Shown piece by piece: positions 1 through 8,576 of a DNA stretch of 64,000 nt. The stretch's first letter is position 1. Each line of letters begins with the position of its first letter. A program made the translations under genes and the position numbers. The notes below the pieces were generated by a model. That model had not been told where the DNA came from and made no database searches. It saw only the letters and a list, made by a program, of their open reading frames with translations. The DNA comes from Pricia antarctica (lineage in GTDB: Bacteria > Bacteroidota > Bacteroidia > Flavobacteriales > Flavobacteriaceae), in contig NZ_FNAO01000003.1 in the NCBI RefSeq assembly GCF_900101815.1, positions 124,001 to 188,000 on the forward strand, written 5' to 3'.

Positions 1-1163
<1,163 letters not shown>

Positions 1164-1174
1164 TTAATTGCGTG

Positions 1175-1182
1175 CAAATGTA
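1175..1182 (-). promoter_or_regulatory. Putative -7 element of the guaB promoter
   Basis: On the minus strand this reads TACATTTG, a match to the flavobacterial TAnnTTTG -7 consensus, 23 bp upstream of the guaB ATG. I found no clear TTG at -33 in the expected window, so this rests on one element only. Confidence 0.35.
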
Positions 1183-1188
1183 CGGTTT

Positions 1189-1662
1189 TTATTGACCGTC
1201 AGTCACTGCCGACTTGTATTTTTTTCTGGCTTCTTTCGCCCATGCGATTACCGCATCCTTTTCAGCTTGGGATAACGAACCGCCGTGCAGCCAAGTGTAT
1301 TCATTCAAGGGCATTTTGCCTTCCTCGACTTCCTCGATCAGTTCTTCCAATTTATGGTCTTTCTTTTTGTCTTCGTAGCTGTCCCAGGCCGAGGCGTTGA
1401 AATGTTCGTTCCCTTCTTCGACATGGTCGTTCAACCATAATGAGACCGGCGCAACCTCGGCGTACCAGGGATACACCGTTTTGTTACTATGGCAATCATA
1501 GCATTTGGTCTGCAGCACACCCACTACTAATGGGCTCGGCTTGGTTTCTTTTTCAAAGGAGGTTACGTCCCTTACTTCGGCATCATTTTTTTCAGGACGA
1601 TAGAATTGCAGCGCAATGAGTGCAATCAATAGTAGGATAAGGATTCTTTTTGTGATTTTCAT
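1189..1662 (-). CDS. Haem-binding domain protein (single CxxCH)
   Basis: 157 aa. An N-terminal hydrophobic segment (about residues 5-20) serves as signal or anchor. The rest is periplasmic, with one CYDCH motif (CxxCH, covalent c-type haem attachment) followed by SNKTVYPWYAEVAPVS and a charged helical tail. This order matches the Haem_bd family (PF14376), common in Bacteroidota. It lies 47 bp downstream of the TonB-dependent receptor gene and is probably the last gene of the iron operon. It may carry haem or pass electrons during iron release; that role is inferred. Family assignment is confident, function is not. Confidence 0.85.
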   Translation of the reverse strand: MKITKRILILLLIALIALQFYRPEKNDAEVRDVTSFEKETKPSPLVVGVLQTKCYDCHSNKTVYPWYAEVAPVSLWLNDHVEEGNEHFNASAWDSYEDKKKDHKLEELIEEVEEGKMPLNEYTWLHGGSLSQAEKDAVIAWAKEARKKYKSAVTDGQ

Positions 1663-1709
1663 AAGGGATGTTTTTTAGTGGATGCTATGTTGGGTGTAAA
1701 ATTTGACTT

Positions 1710-4184
1710 TTATAATTTCAACTGCAAAGTACTGTAAAAAGTTCTAGGTTGTGCAGGGATAATACCCGGACCGGGATAACCCGTGGCCCTTTGTGTAAAA
1801 TAACGGTTGTCTAAAAGGTTGTTGATGCCTGCTTCCAGTTTCCATTTTTTATAGGAATAGGAAAAACTTAGGTCGAGGATGTCGTAAGCGGGAATACTAC
1901 CCTCAATGCCACGTTGATTGTCGTCTACGACTTGGGGGGCGTTGGTGGCATCCGTGAATTGTTTTGATAAATAGGTGTATTGAAGACTTCCCAAAAAATT
2001 TCCGTATCCAAAATTCAAACCGGTCTTTAGGTTGAAATCAGGAATAAATTCTACCTGATTGCCTTCCACATTTTTATTGCCTTCGGAATCCTGATATTCC
2101 GATTGTGTCAGGGCCATATTTACAAAATAGTTCAGTTTTAGCTTTTCGCTTGCTGAAAAAAGGGTCTCCTTGACATTCCAATCCGCAAAACTCTCCAGAC
2201 CATAGATGAACGCGTCCCCGATATTGCCCCTGGAGCGGACGACCTTGCCGGTTTCTATTTCTTGTCCGTTGGTACCGGTACGGGTCTGTTTTTTCAATAC
2301 TTCACCTATACGGTCGCCATACCATAGACCAAAGACACTAATATCGTACGACAAATAATCCTTGAACCGGCCTCTAGCGCCAATATCGGCCGTAAACCCG
2401 TCTTCATCGGTAATATTTGGGTCTACCTCAAAAGTAGGATTGATAGTTTGGATATCGCCAAAGGTTACCGATCGATAATTCTGGGAAAAATTGGCGTACA
2501 GTTCCATACTTGGCAAGGCTTTGTAGGTGGCCCCGATACCCAGTAGCACGAACGTGCGATCAAAAATGCGATTGTCATCGATTTCTTCGTTGAGGATAAC
2601 GTTCCCGGCCAAATCTTCCGAAATGTTTTTATAGGTTCCCTCACTTTGGGTTTTGATATGTTCCAGTCGAAAGCCGGGAGTAAGTGTGAATTTGGGACTC
2701 AAATTAAAAATATTTTCGCCGAAAAAGGCCAGGTTCAGGTTCGGATATGCAAATTGGGATTGGGGTTCATAATTGGGATATTGCGCATCGGTGAAACTAA
2801 AATCCGCATCCGAGGCAATGGTGCCCGAACCTTGTTTTTGCTTGTTTTGGGATTGGTAGTATTTGACGCCCAAAAGCAGTACAGCATCTTTATCCGCAAT
2901 CGTATATCGATTCAATATTCGGGCCTCTGCGCCCCAGTTCCTAAAGTCGGTGATCAAGAGTTCGCGGGGTTCGCTTAGGTCGTCAGGTTGCGAAACCCGG
3001 TTGGTACGAAAACCCAAGGCCTTACGGGTGGCATCGAGACCGAAGAGGTTTAGGCTAAAATCGGTCTTCGATGAAAATTGATGGTCCAACCGTAGGGAGT
3101 ACAGCTTCCAGTCCACCCCAAACCAGTTCCGGCTTCGATTACTGAATGTAGCATCTTCATAAAACTGGGCATCCGTCAAGCCGCCTGCCTGTTTGGCCAG
3201 ATAGTTCATAAAAGTGGTCTCCAAAGTAAGTTTGGTCCGATCGGTAAAGCGATAATCGATATGGGCGTAGAAATTTTTGCTATTGTAATGGGAATTCGGC
3301 CGAAATCCGTTTCCATCCTTGTAATTAAAATACGTATAATAGCCCAACTTACCGACGGTGCCGCCCAAGCTATTAAAACTGGTAAACAGATTGTAGGAAC
3401 CGAGGGTCTGCCGGGATACCAGTTCGATTTTCTTATCGAGATTCGGCCGTTTGAACTTAAAATTGACCAGGCCCCCGAACTGGGTGCCGTATTGGAGGGA
3501 TGCCGCGCCCCGAATGACCTGAATCTCTTCCAAGGCCTCTGCCGGCGGTGTATAATAACTTTCGGGATAGCCCAAAACATCGGCACTGATATCATAGCCG
3601 TTCTGGCGGGTGTTGAAGTTGGAGGTCCGTCTGGGATCCAGGCCCCTGCCCCCGATATTCAGTTGCAGTCCGGCATCGCCGCTGTCGTAGATATTTAGGC
3701 CGACGACTTGGCTGTAGATCTGCCGGGCATTGTTGGCGGCCATATTTCCGGTCAGGCCGGATAGCAATACCACTTCGCTTTTTTTACCGGCATATATGGC
3801 GGTACCCTCCACTTTTTTAAGTTGTTTTAGGGCGAAGACCTGTTCGCGCTGCTGGGTTATGACCACCTCCGACAGCTGTTCGCCAAGCGGTTCCAAGACC
3901 GCATCGAGTTCGGTATCGGATGCGATGGAAAAATTGAGGGTATTGACCCGATATCCGTAAGCAAAAACAACCAATTGATAGGTACCTTCGGGGATAGTAT
4001 TCAAAACATACATCCCGTCGGAATCCGTATTCGCAAACAAATCCAAGGCTTGCAGGTATACCTCGGCGTCGGAAAGCACTTGACCCTCAGGGTCGGTAAT
4101 CTTGCCCGAGAGTTCGAATTGCGCCTGCCCTATTTGCAGTACCAACAAAATTAAAAAGAAGCAACTAAATTCCTTTAATAACAT
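1710..4184 (-). CDS. TonB-dependent receptor (siderophore/ferric-citrate type)
   Basis: 824 aa outer-membrane receptor. It has a Sec signal peptide (residues ~1-21, ending GQAQ) and a carboxypeptidase-regulatory-like beta-sandwich (~22-95, FELSGKITDPEGQVLSDAEV). A plug domain follows (~100-240, with LQLNIGGRGLDPRR and EEIQVIRGAASLQYG), then a long beta-barrel ending in the aromatic-rich strand RTFYSTLQLKL. The layout resembles FecA-like receptors that import ferric chelates with energy from TonB/ExbBD. The ATG at 4184 overlaps the end of the HTTM gene by 20 bp, which points to translational coupling. The iron or haem substrate is inferred from the imelysin, haem-binding and Fur-like-box context; the sequence alone does not give the ligand. 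Confidence 0.92.
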   Translation of the reverse strand: MLLKEFSCFFLILLVLQIGQAQFELSGKITDPEGQVLSDAEVYLQALDLFANTDSDGMYVLNTIPEGTYQLVVFAYGYRVNTLNFSIASDTELDAVLEPLGEQLSEVVITQQREQVFALKQLKKVEGTAIYAGKKSEVVLLSGLTGNMAANNARQIYSQVVGLNIYDSGDAGLQLNIGGRGLDPRRTSNFNTRQNGYDISADVLGYPESYYTPPAEALEEIQVIRGAASLQYGTQFGGLVNFKFKRPNLDKKIELVSRQTLGSYNLFTSFNSLGGTVGKLGYYTYFNYKDGNGFRPNSHYNSKNFYAHIDYRFTDRTKLTLETTFMNYLAKQAGGLTDAQFYEDATFSNRSRNWFGVDWKLYSLRLDHQFSSKTDFSLNLFGLDATRKALGFRTNRVSQPDDLSEPRELLITDFRNWGAEARILNRYTIADKDAVLLLGVKYYQSQNKQKQGSGTIASDADFSFTDAQYPNYEPQSQFAYPNLNLAFFGENIFNLSPKFTLTPGFRLEHIKTQSEGTYKNISEDLAGNVILNEEIDDNRIFDRTFVLLGIGATYKALPSMELYANFSQNYRSVTFGDIQTINPTFEVDPNITDEDGFTADIGARGRFKDYLSYDISVFGLWYGDRIGEVLKKQTRTGTNGQEIETGKVVRSRGNIGDAFIYGLESFADWNVKETLFSASEKLKLNYFVNMALTQSEYQDSEGNKNVEGNQVEFIPDFNLKTGLNFGYGNFLGSLQYTYLSKQFTDATNAPQVVDDNQRGIEGSIPAYDILDLSFSYSYKKWKLEAGINNLLDNRYFTQRATGYPGPGIIPAQPRTFYSTLQLKL

Positions 4185-5643
4185 CGTTGAAGGGGGTTAT
4201 CCACGGTTTATGTTCAAATGATTCTTTTTGTGCGGCCAAGTCCACTCTTGGATCGACCATGGGGGTACTTAAACGCCCGTTCAGGCTGACGTAGCTCTCG
4301 ACAAACACCTGAATGTGCTTGTGGCCGTCCTTTTTAAAATGATCTTTTAAAAAATGAGCGTACTCTAAAATGAAATCCGGCTGAAAGGCCATTTGTTTTT
4401 CCTGAAAGGGGGTCAGGAAATCGGTATTGTCCACATAAAAATAGCTTCCTGTCTTTCCGTCCACTATTTTGAACTGCGCGTATCCGGATTTTTCCATCAA
4501 CATGACCCGCCATGAGAATCGGTAGCCTTCCTCCGTCCAGAACAGTTCCCCGGGATAGGCGAGATAGCGCCATGGGAGTAGTAACTGAATCCCGAAAAAA
4601 ACAAGGAGTACCGCATATTTTAGGCGATTGCCGGCAGTTGATCCATACACCAAAATTGTACCGGTGTCAAAACGTTGTTTCCCAAGTTTTAAGAACCTAT
4701 CCAAATACCTTAAAAGTGTATGGTGGACGCCTGCATCGAAAAATATCAGGGAGGAGACGATCATGATATAAGGAAACATCCCTATGGGGAACAGGACCCG
4801 CGTCATCAGGTGGAAAATGACGACCATCACAAAGGCAAAAGGCCGAGTCTTTCGGTACAACAATAAAAAGGGAATAAAAAGATCGTAAGCGGCTCCGCCC
4901 CAACTGAAGGCATAATGCACCCATTCGAACCGAAAAAAATCACCCAACAGGGGTACGTCAAACTTTGACGGCAACCAAATTTTTAAGGGCATGGCCTCTA
5001 AAAGCCAGTCCGAATTCAGTTTGCCAAGGCCTGCATAAATATAGACGATACACAATAGCCATTTAATGCTATTGATAGTCCAAGCCGGAATTTTTTGAAA
5101 GGATTTTCGGGGATGTTGAAGGGCATCGACCGAGTAGTAGGCGTTGGCCGGCAAAAAAATCATTAAGAAAGCTAAAATACTGATAAAATAATAGTGGTTG
5201 AGATAGGTGGTCTTATCCATCAGTTCGATATAGGTAAAACTGATAAAGAACACAATAATAGCCATACGATATTTGTAGCCAATGGCCACCATGGCAGCCG
5301 CTACCGCGCAGACGGCAAAAACAAGATAGGTGTAGTTACCGATAGGTTTGATCCAATCAAAACCATAATAGGAAAAGAAAAATTGGGGCCGAACGTAGAG
5401 TTTGTCAATCCACCCATAGCTCCAAAACCGCAGCATACCGAACAGCATCATCCCACCGAACAAAATGCGAAAGACCGCCAAGGGGGCGGCCTCTACTGGG
5501 GTTTCGAGGTATAATTTTAATTGGGACAAAATAGTATGGCCAAGTTTAACATTCAGTGCTTCAAGCTTTCGACCAAAGAGGGTATTGCCTCCCGGCAGAA
5601 ATAAGATCTGCTCGTCGCAGGGTCGGGGTGTGATGTGACCCAA
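4165..5643 (-). CDS. HTTM / vitamin K-dependent gamma-carboxylase-like membrane protein
   Basis: Up to 492 aa, polytopic. It has the HTTM signatures DKTTYLNHYYFISILAF (~143-159), YAGLGKLNSDWL (~203-214) and the stretch around FPIGMFPY. By alignment with human GGCX, the Lys in GLGKLN (~208) sits where the proposed catalytic base Lys218 lies, so the fold and possibly a carboxylase-type chemistry are retained. A C-terminal soluble part of ~150 aa follows the last membrane segment. The longest frame starts at a TTG immediately after the imelysin stop. The conserved part only begins near residue 40 (LKLYLETPVEAAPLAVFR), so a later start is possible. The role of bacterial HTTM proteins is not established; here it is embedded in an iron-uptake operon and overlaps the receptor gene. 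Confidence 0.85.
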   Translation of the reverse strand: MGHITPRPCDEQILFLPGGNTLFGRKLEALNVKLGHTILSQLKLYLETPVEAAPLAVFRILFGGMMLFGMLRFWSYGWIDKLYVRPQFFFSYYGFDWIKPIGNYTYLVFAVCAVAAAMVAIGYKYRMAIIVFFISFTYIELMDKTTYLNHYYFISILAFLMIFLPANAYYSVDALQHPRKSFQKIPAWTINSIKWLLCIVYIYAGLGKLNSDWLLEAMPLKIWLPSKFDVPLLGDFFRFEWVHYAFSWGGAAYDLFIPFLLLYRKTRPFAFVMVVIFHLMTRVLFPIGMFPYIMIVSSLIFFDAGVHHTLLRYLDRFLKLGKQRFDTGTILVYGSTAGNRLKYAVLLVFFGIQLLLPWRYLAYPGELFWTEEGYRFSWRVMLMEKSGYAQFKIVDGKTGSYFYVDNTDFLTPFQEKQMAFQPDFILEYAHFLKDHFKKDGHKHIQVFVESYVSLNGRLSTPMVDPRVDLAAQKESFEHKPWITPFNDVIKGI

Positions 5644-6792
5644 TTAATCACCATCGGAATCAACATATGCGATACTGATGCTCATGGCGGATACCATATC
5701 GACCTTTAGCAAAGGAACTATGCGTTGCACCTCATCATAAGCCAAGAGCATATTTGACGGCGGGTCGTTATTCTCGATCTCTTCCCGAAAGGTGCCCAAA
5801 GCTGTTACTTGTTCACGGGCGGTATCGAACTGATCGTTAATGATCTTTTTTAAATCTTCGCCACCCTTAATCGCATTAAGGGCATCGAGATAAGCGGCCA
5901 AGCTTTCGCCCTTTGCATCGGATGCGAAGTGTTTTCCGTTGAAAAAATCCTGGGAAACGTTCAAGCTCTCCAAAAACAGCACTTTCGATATATCGTTGTC
6001 GTAATAGCCTTCCAAATTTCCGGGAAGGGTATTTCCTGAAAAAACACCTAGGGGAATACCCATTTTACCGGCCCTAAGGAATTTCTCGTAATAAAAGATA
6101 TAGTCGTTTACAAAGCGGTCTACCGAGGCCGTGGCCGAGGCACCTTCGTTATTCACAAAAGTATCGCGATAGCCTTGTTGCCATTCCGAAAGAACTTGAT
6201 CGGACAATTCTCGCATATCCTTTAGTACCGCATCCATGTAGGCAATGTAGGTCGTCTTGGCGGTTTCCGAACCTAATTTGGCTACAATAATTGTATCCGA
6301 CTCGCCCAGTCCGTTGATAAGGTAATCCAAGGCCGGAAAGCCTTTGGCGACCCTATTCGAGGGCAACTTCAAGTCATAAGTTCCCTTTGATGCGTAACTT
6401 TCTATGATAGTGGTATCGGAGGGGTAGGAATTGAGGTTCAATCGCAGTCCCACCGCTTCAGCAGGCCCAATCTCGAACATATCGATATGCTGCCATGCTT
6501 TGTAGGCTTCTAACCAAGCGTTGCGCAAGGCGACCAGATTGGCTTCGCTGCTCTCCGCTTTAAAAGCTTCGAGTTCTGCCGATAGACCGCTCAGTCTTTC
6601 GGAAAAATCGGTGTACGCGGGAATAATGATATTATCGGCCCAATTGGCCAACATCGGGCCCCTTGCAAAAGTTTCCGCTGTTGGGCCTGGACCCGGATCC
6701 ACATCGTCGGACATTCCGGACCCGCTCCCATTATCGGATGAACAGGCCCAAATCAAGGTCATTACTAATACTATTCCCCAAATTCTTTGCAT
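5644..6792 (-). CDS. Imelysin-family (M75-like) iron-regulated lipoprotein
   Basis: 382 aa. The signal peptide ends in a lipobox (LIWAC, Cys17) followed by SSDNGSG, so it is a lipoprotein. The helical imelysin fold begins around residue 45 (PMLANWADNIIIPAYTDF), with LEAYKAWQHIDMFEIGP as the conserved first motif. The family GxHxxE motif aligns with G151-F-P-A-L-D156, so the putative metal-binding His and Glu are Pro and Asp. Protease activity is therefore unlikely; binding of an iron species or of a partner protein is more plausible. It lies 46 bp after the DUF4856 gene and directly abuts the HTTM gene. Family assignment is confident, biochemical role unknown. Confidence 0.88.
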   Translation of the reverse strand: MQRIWGIVLVMTLIWACSSDNGSGSGMSDDVDPGPGPTAETFARGPMLANWADNIIIPAYTDFSERLSGLSAELEAFKAESSEANLVALRNAWLEAYKAWQHIDMFEIGPAEAVGLRLNLNSYPSDTTIIESYASKGTYDLKLPSNRVAKGFPALDYLINGLGESDTIIVAKLGSETAKTTYIAYMDAVLKDMRELSDQVLSEWQQGYRDTFVNNEGASATASVDRFVNDYIFYYEKFLRAGKMGIPLGVFSGNTLPGNLEGYYDNDISKVLFLESLNVSQDFFNGKHFASDAKGESLAAYLDALNAIKGGEDLKKIINDQFDTAREQVTALGTFREEIENNDPPSNMLLAYDEVQRIVPLLKVDMVSAMSISIAYVDSDGD

Positions 6793-6838
6793 AGCTAATT
6801 TTTATTTATCCTCTAAATTTTCATCTCAGTACTAACAA

Positions 6839-8164
6839 TTAAATGGCTTCCGGTGCTGCCTGTGCAACGGTAAAGCCGAACTTGGTCGCGATGCTTTCGG
6901 AAATACGATCCAAAGTTTCGGGCGTTACGTCCCAAAGTCCGTTTTCACCGTCCGCCAATAGCTGCGCCAAAAGGGCATCGACTTCGGCTTTTGTGAAATA
7001 CGCTTTTCCCGTGGTAGAATCTTGCGCAAACTGAAGGCTATATATAAAGCCGTATGCCTCGGACAACGCATGGAAAGCTTCACCGTAATTGGGTACTGCT
7101 TCCGCCAGGGCATTTTTACCGGCCTGTAGATAGAAAACGCCTCTTACCGAAGGCACTAATGCGAGTTTTGCCTTGATAATCTTGGCCTGTTCGTCACGAA
7201 CCGCATAGTCTTTCGCTACAATGGCCGCCCTTCCCAACTTGAAGGCATCGTAGGAAGCGGTTAGTAGATCACTAAAATCGGGATCCTCAGCCACCTGTCC
7301 GATATAACTTCCCAAAAATCGGTCTCCGTCATTTTCTCCGGCTAGCGGATTTGCTGCATCTGTATTTAGACCGAACAAATAGCCGTAAGCCTCGTCCCAC
7401 ATATGCTCCATGGCGGTGTAGGATTTTCCTTCCTCCATGGTATCTGCATCGTTAGTGGTCCGGTTATCCCCTTCGTCCAACACGGCGGGACTCAAATAAT
7501 TATTCACGATTTGATCAAGTGCCAACGCCCCTATCAACCCTTTGTTGATCATTTGGTTATACTCCAAACCTTTGGCGTTTATATAGCGGACCTGCTCCCC
7601 GTGGGGCATTTGCCCGGCAACTCCTGGGGCGGCAGTGGTTTCCCAGTTTACGAATACCTCTTCGACCTGGCCGGTGATCCAGCCGTCAAAATCGGCACGT
7701 ATAGCAGCTTGATCGGTGGCATTCCCACCAAAAAAATCGGCGGAGGCCGCGGTTTTGCTCTTTATACTTTTATCGGAAGCGTTCAGATCGACATCGGTAA
7801 AATCGGCATTACCCGCTTCATGGGCGAACATGGCCTGCAATTGTTCGGCCGTACGCATGTTGTCGGATAAGGCGGATACAAATTCGCCACCCATTTTCAA
7901 TCGCGTCGTCTGCCCAGAAAAATCCACTGTAGTGGTTCCGTCTCTATCAAAAGCGTAGGTCGTTGGATTTTCAATAGTATTCTCTCCACCGGATTTACAT
8001 GGAGTGCAGGTTCCACCGCAATCGACACCCGTCTCATCACCGTTTTGGATGCCATCGCTACAGGTCGGCGTAGCGGCCTGTTCAACGATATCATTATCAT
8101 CAGAACTACAGGAGGTAAAAACAACACCGGCCACAATAGTTAAGGCAAAGGCAATCTTTCTCAT
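6839..8164 (-). CDS. DUF4856 domain lipoprotein
   Basis: 441 aa. Lipoprotein signal with Cys19 (VVFTSC) followed by SSDDND, resembling the acidic signal that sends Bacteroidota lipoproteins to the cell surface. Residues ~34-57 form a Cys-rich module (CSDGIQNGDETGVDCGG then TCTPC) seen in several flavobacterial surface proteins. The remaining ~370 aa (from TYAFDRDGTTTVDFSGQTTR) match DUF4856, a helical family that recurs next to imelysin genes. It is the first gene of the operon, preceded by a consensus promoter and Fur-like palindromes, so it should be expressed under iron limitation. A surface iron- or haem-capture role is inference. Confidence 0.88.
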   Translation of the reverse strand: MRKIAFALTIVAGVVFTSCSSDDNDIVEQAATPTCSDGIQNGDETGVDCGGTCTPCKSGGENTIENPTTYAFDRDGTTTVDFSGQTTRLKMGGEFVSALSDNMRTAEQLQAMFAHEAGNADFTDVDLNASDKSIKSKTAASADFFGGNATDQAAIRADFDGWITGQVEEVFVNWETTAAPGVAGQMPHGEQVRYINAKGLEYNQMINKGLIGALALDQIVNNYLSPAVLDEGDNRTTNDADTMEEGKSYTAMEHMWDEAYGYLFGLNTDAANPLAGENDGDRFLGSYIGQVAEDPDFSDLLTASYDAFKLGRAAIVAKDYAVRDEQAKIIKAKLALVPSVRGVFYLQAGKNALAEAVPNYGEAFHALSEAYGFIYSLQFAQDSTTGKAYFTKAEVDALLAQLLADGENGLWDVTPETLDRISESIATKFGFTVAQAAPEAI

Positions 8165-8179
8165 AGGATACTATTGTTT

Positions 8180-8198
8180 ATTTAGACTTGTTTTAAAT
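8180..8198. promoter_or_regulatory. Fur-like operator, promoter-proximal
   Basis: ATTTAGACTTGTTTTAAAT is a 19-bp imperfect palindrome with perfect ATTTA/TAAAT arms. It sits between the -7 element and the DUF4856 start codon, where a repressor would cover the transcription start. Assignment to Fur rests on AT-rich 19-bp geometry and iron-gene context. Confidence 0.45.
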
Positions 8199-8205
8199 AG
8201 TTGCG

Positions 8206-8237
8206 CAAATCTAAAGCATGAAGCCGAATTTGGCAAA
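8206..8237 (-). promoter_or_regulatory. Promoter of the iron operon
   Basis: On the minus strand this reads TTTG (8234-8237), a 20-bp spacer, then TAGATTTG (8206-8213). It matches the flavobacterial TTG-N17-23-TAnnTTTG promoter exactly in both elements and spacing, 41 bp upstream of the DUF4856 ATG. Confidence 0.7.
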
Positions 8238-8240
8238 ACT

Positions 8241-8259
8241 ATTTATATTAAATCTAAAT
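8241..8259. promoter_or_regulatory. Fur-like operator, upstream
   Basis: ATTTATATTAAATCTAAAT is a 19-bp palindrome around a central A/T with only one mismatched pair. It begins 4 bp upstream of the -33 element. Together with the site at 8180-8198 it brackets the promoter, as expected for iron-dependent repression. Confidence 0.55.
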
Positions 8260-8407
8260 AAAAAGAGAAAATTTAACATTTAAGGGTTGGGTTTTTTGGA
8301 GTTGAAAAGATTTTTTGGTGTGTTTCTAGGGTATTTGCTGTGCTTGCTTTTAAGCGTGCCACTTTTCGGAGATCTGGGTCAAAAGCAAACGAATAATAGC
8401 GGAGTCC

Positions 8408-8442
8408 GGGATTTGGGATTTGGGATTTGGGATTTGGGATTT
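8408..8442. repeat. Tandem heptamer (GGGATTT) x5
   Basis: Five perfect head-to-tail copies of GGGATTT, in the intergenic region between the iron operon promoter and the nrdA terminator. No coding context. Confidence 0.95.
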
Positions 8443-8465
8443 TCAGCTAGATAGCAATCAAAAAA

Positions 8466-8495
8466 AAAATCGACTTCCTTAGGGAAGTCGATTTT
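8466..8495 (-). terminator. Rho-independent terminator of nrdBA
   Basis: A 13-bp perfect stem (AAAATCGACTTCC with GGAAGTCGATTTT) around a 4-nt loop. On the minus strand a run of T follows it (plus-strand A run at 8460-8469). It sits 82 bp past the nrdA stop. Confidence 0.9.
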
Positions 8496-8576
8496 CTCGA
8501 AGTTATTGGTAGTTTATTTTAAGCATTCGCATTTTGCGGCGCCCAATGGGAAAACAACATACAAAATCAAAACTCC

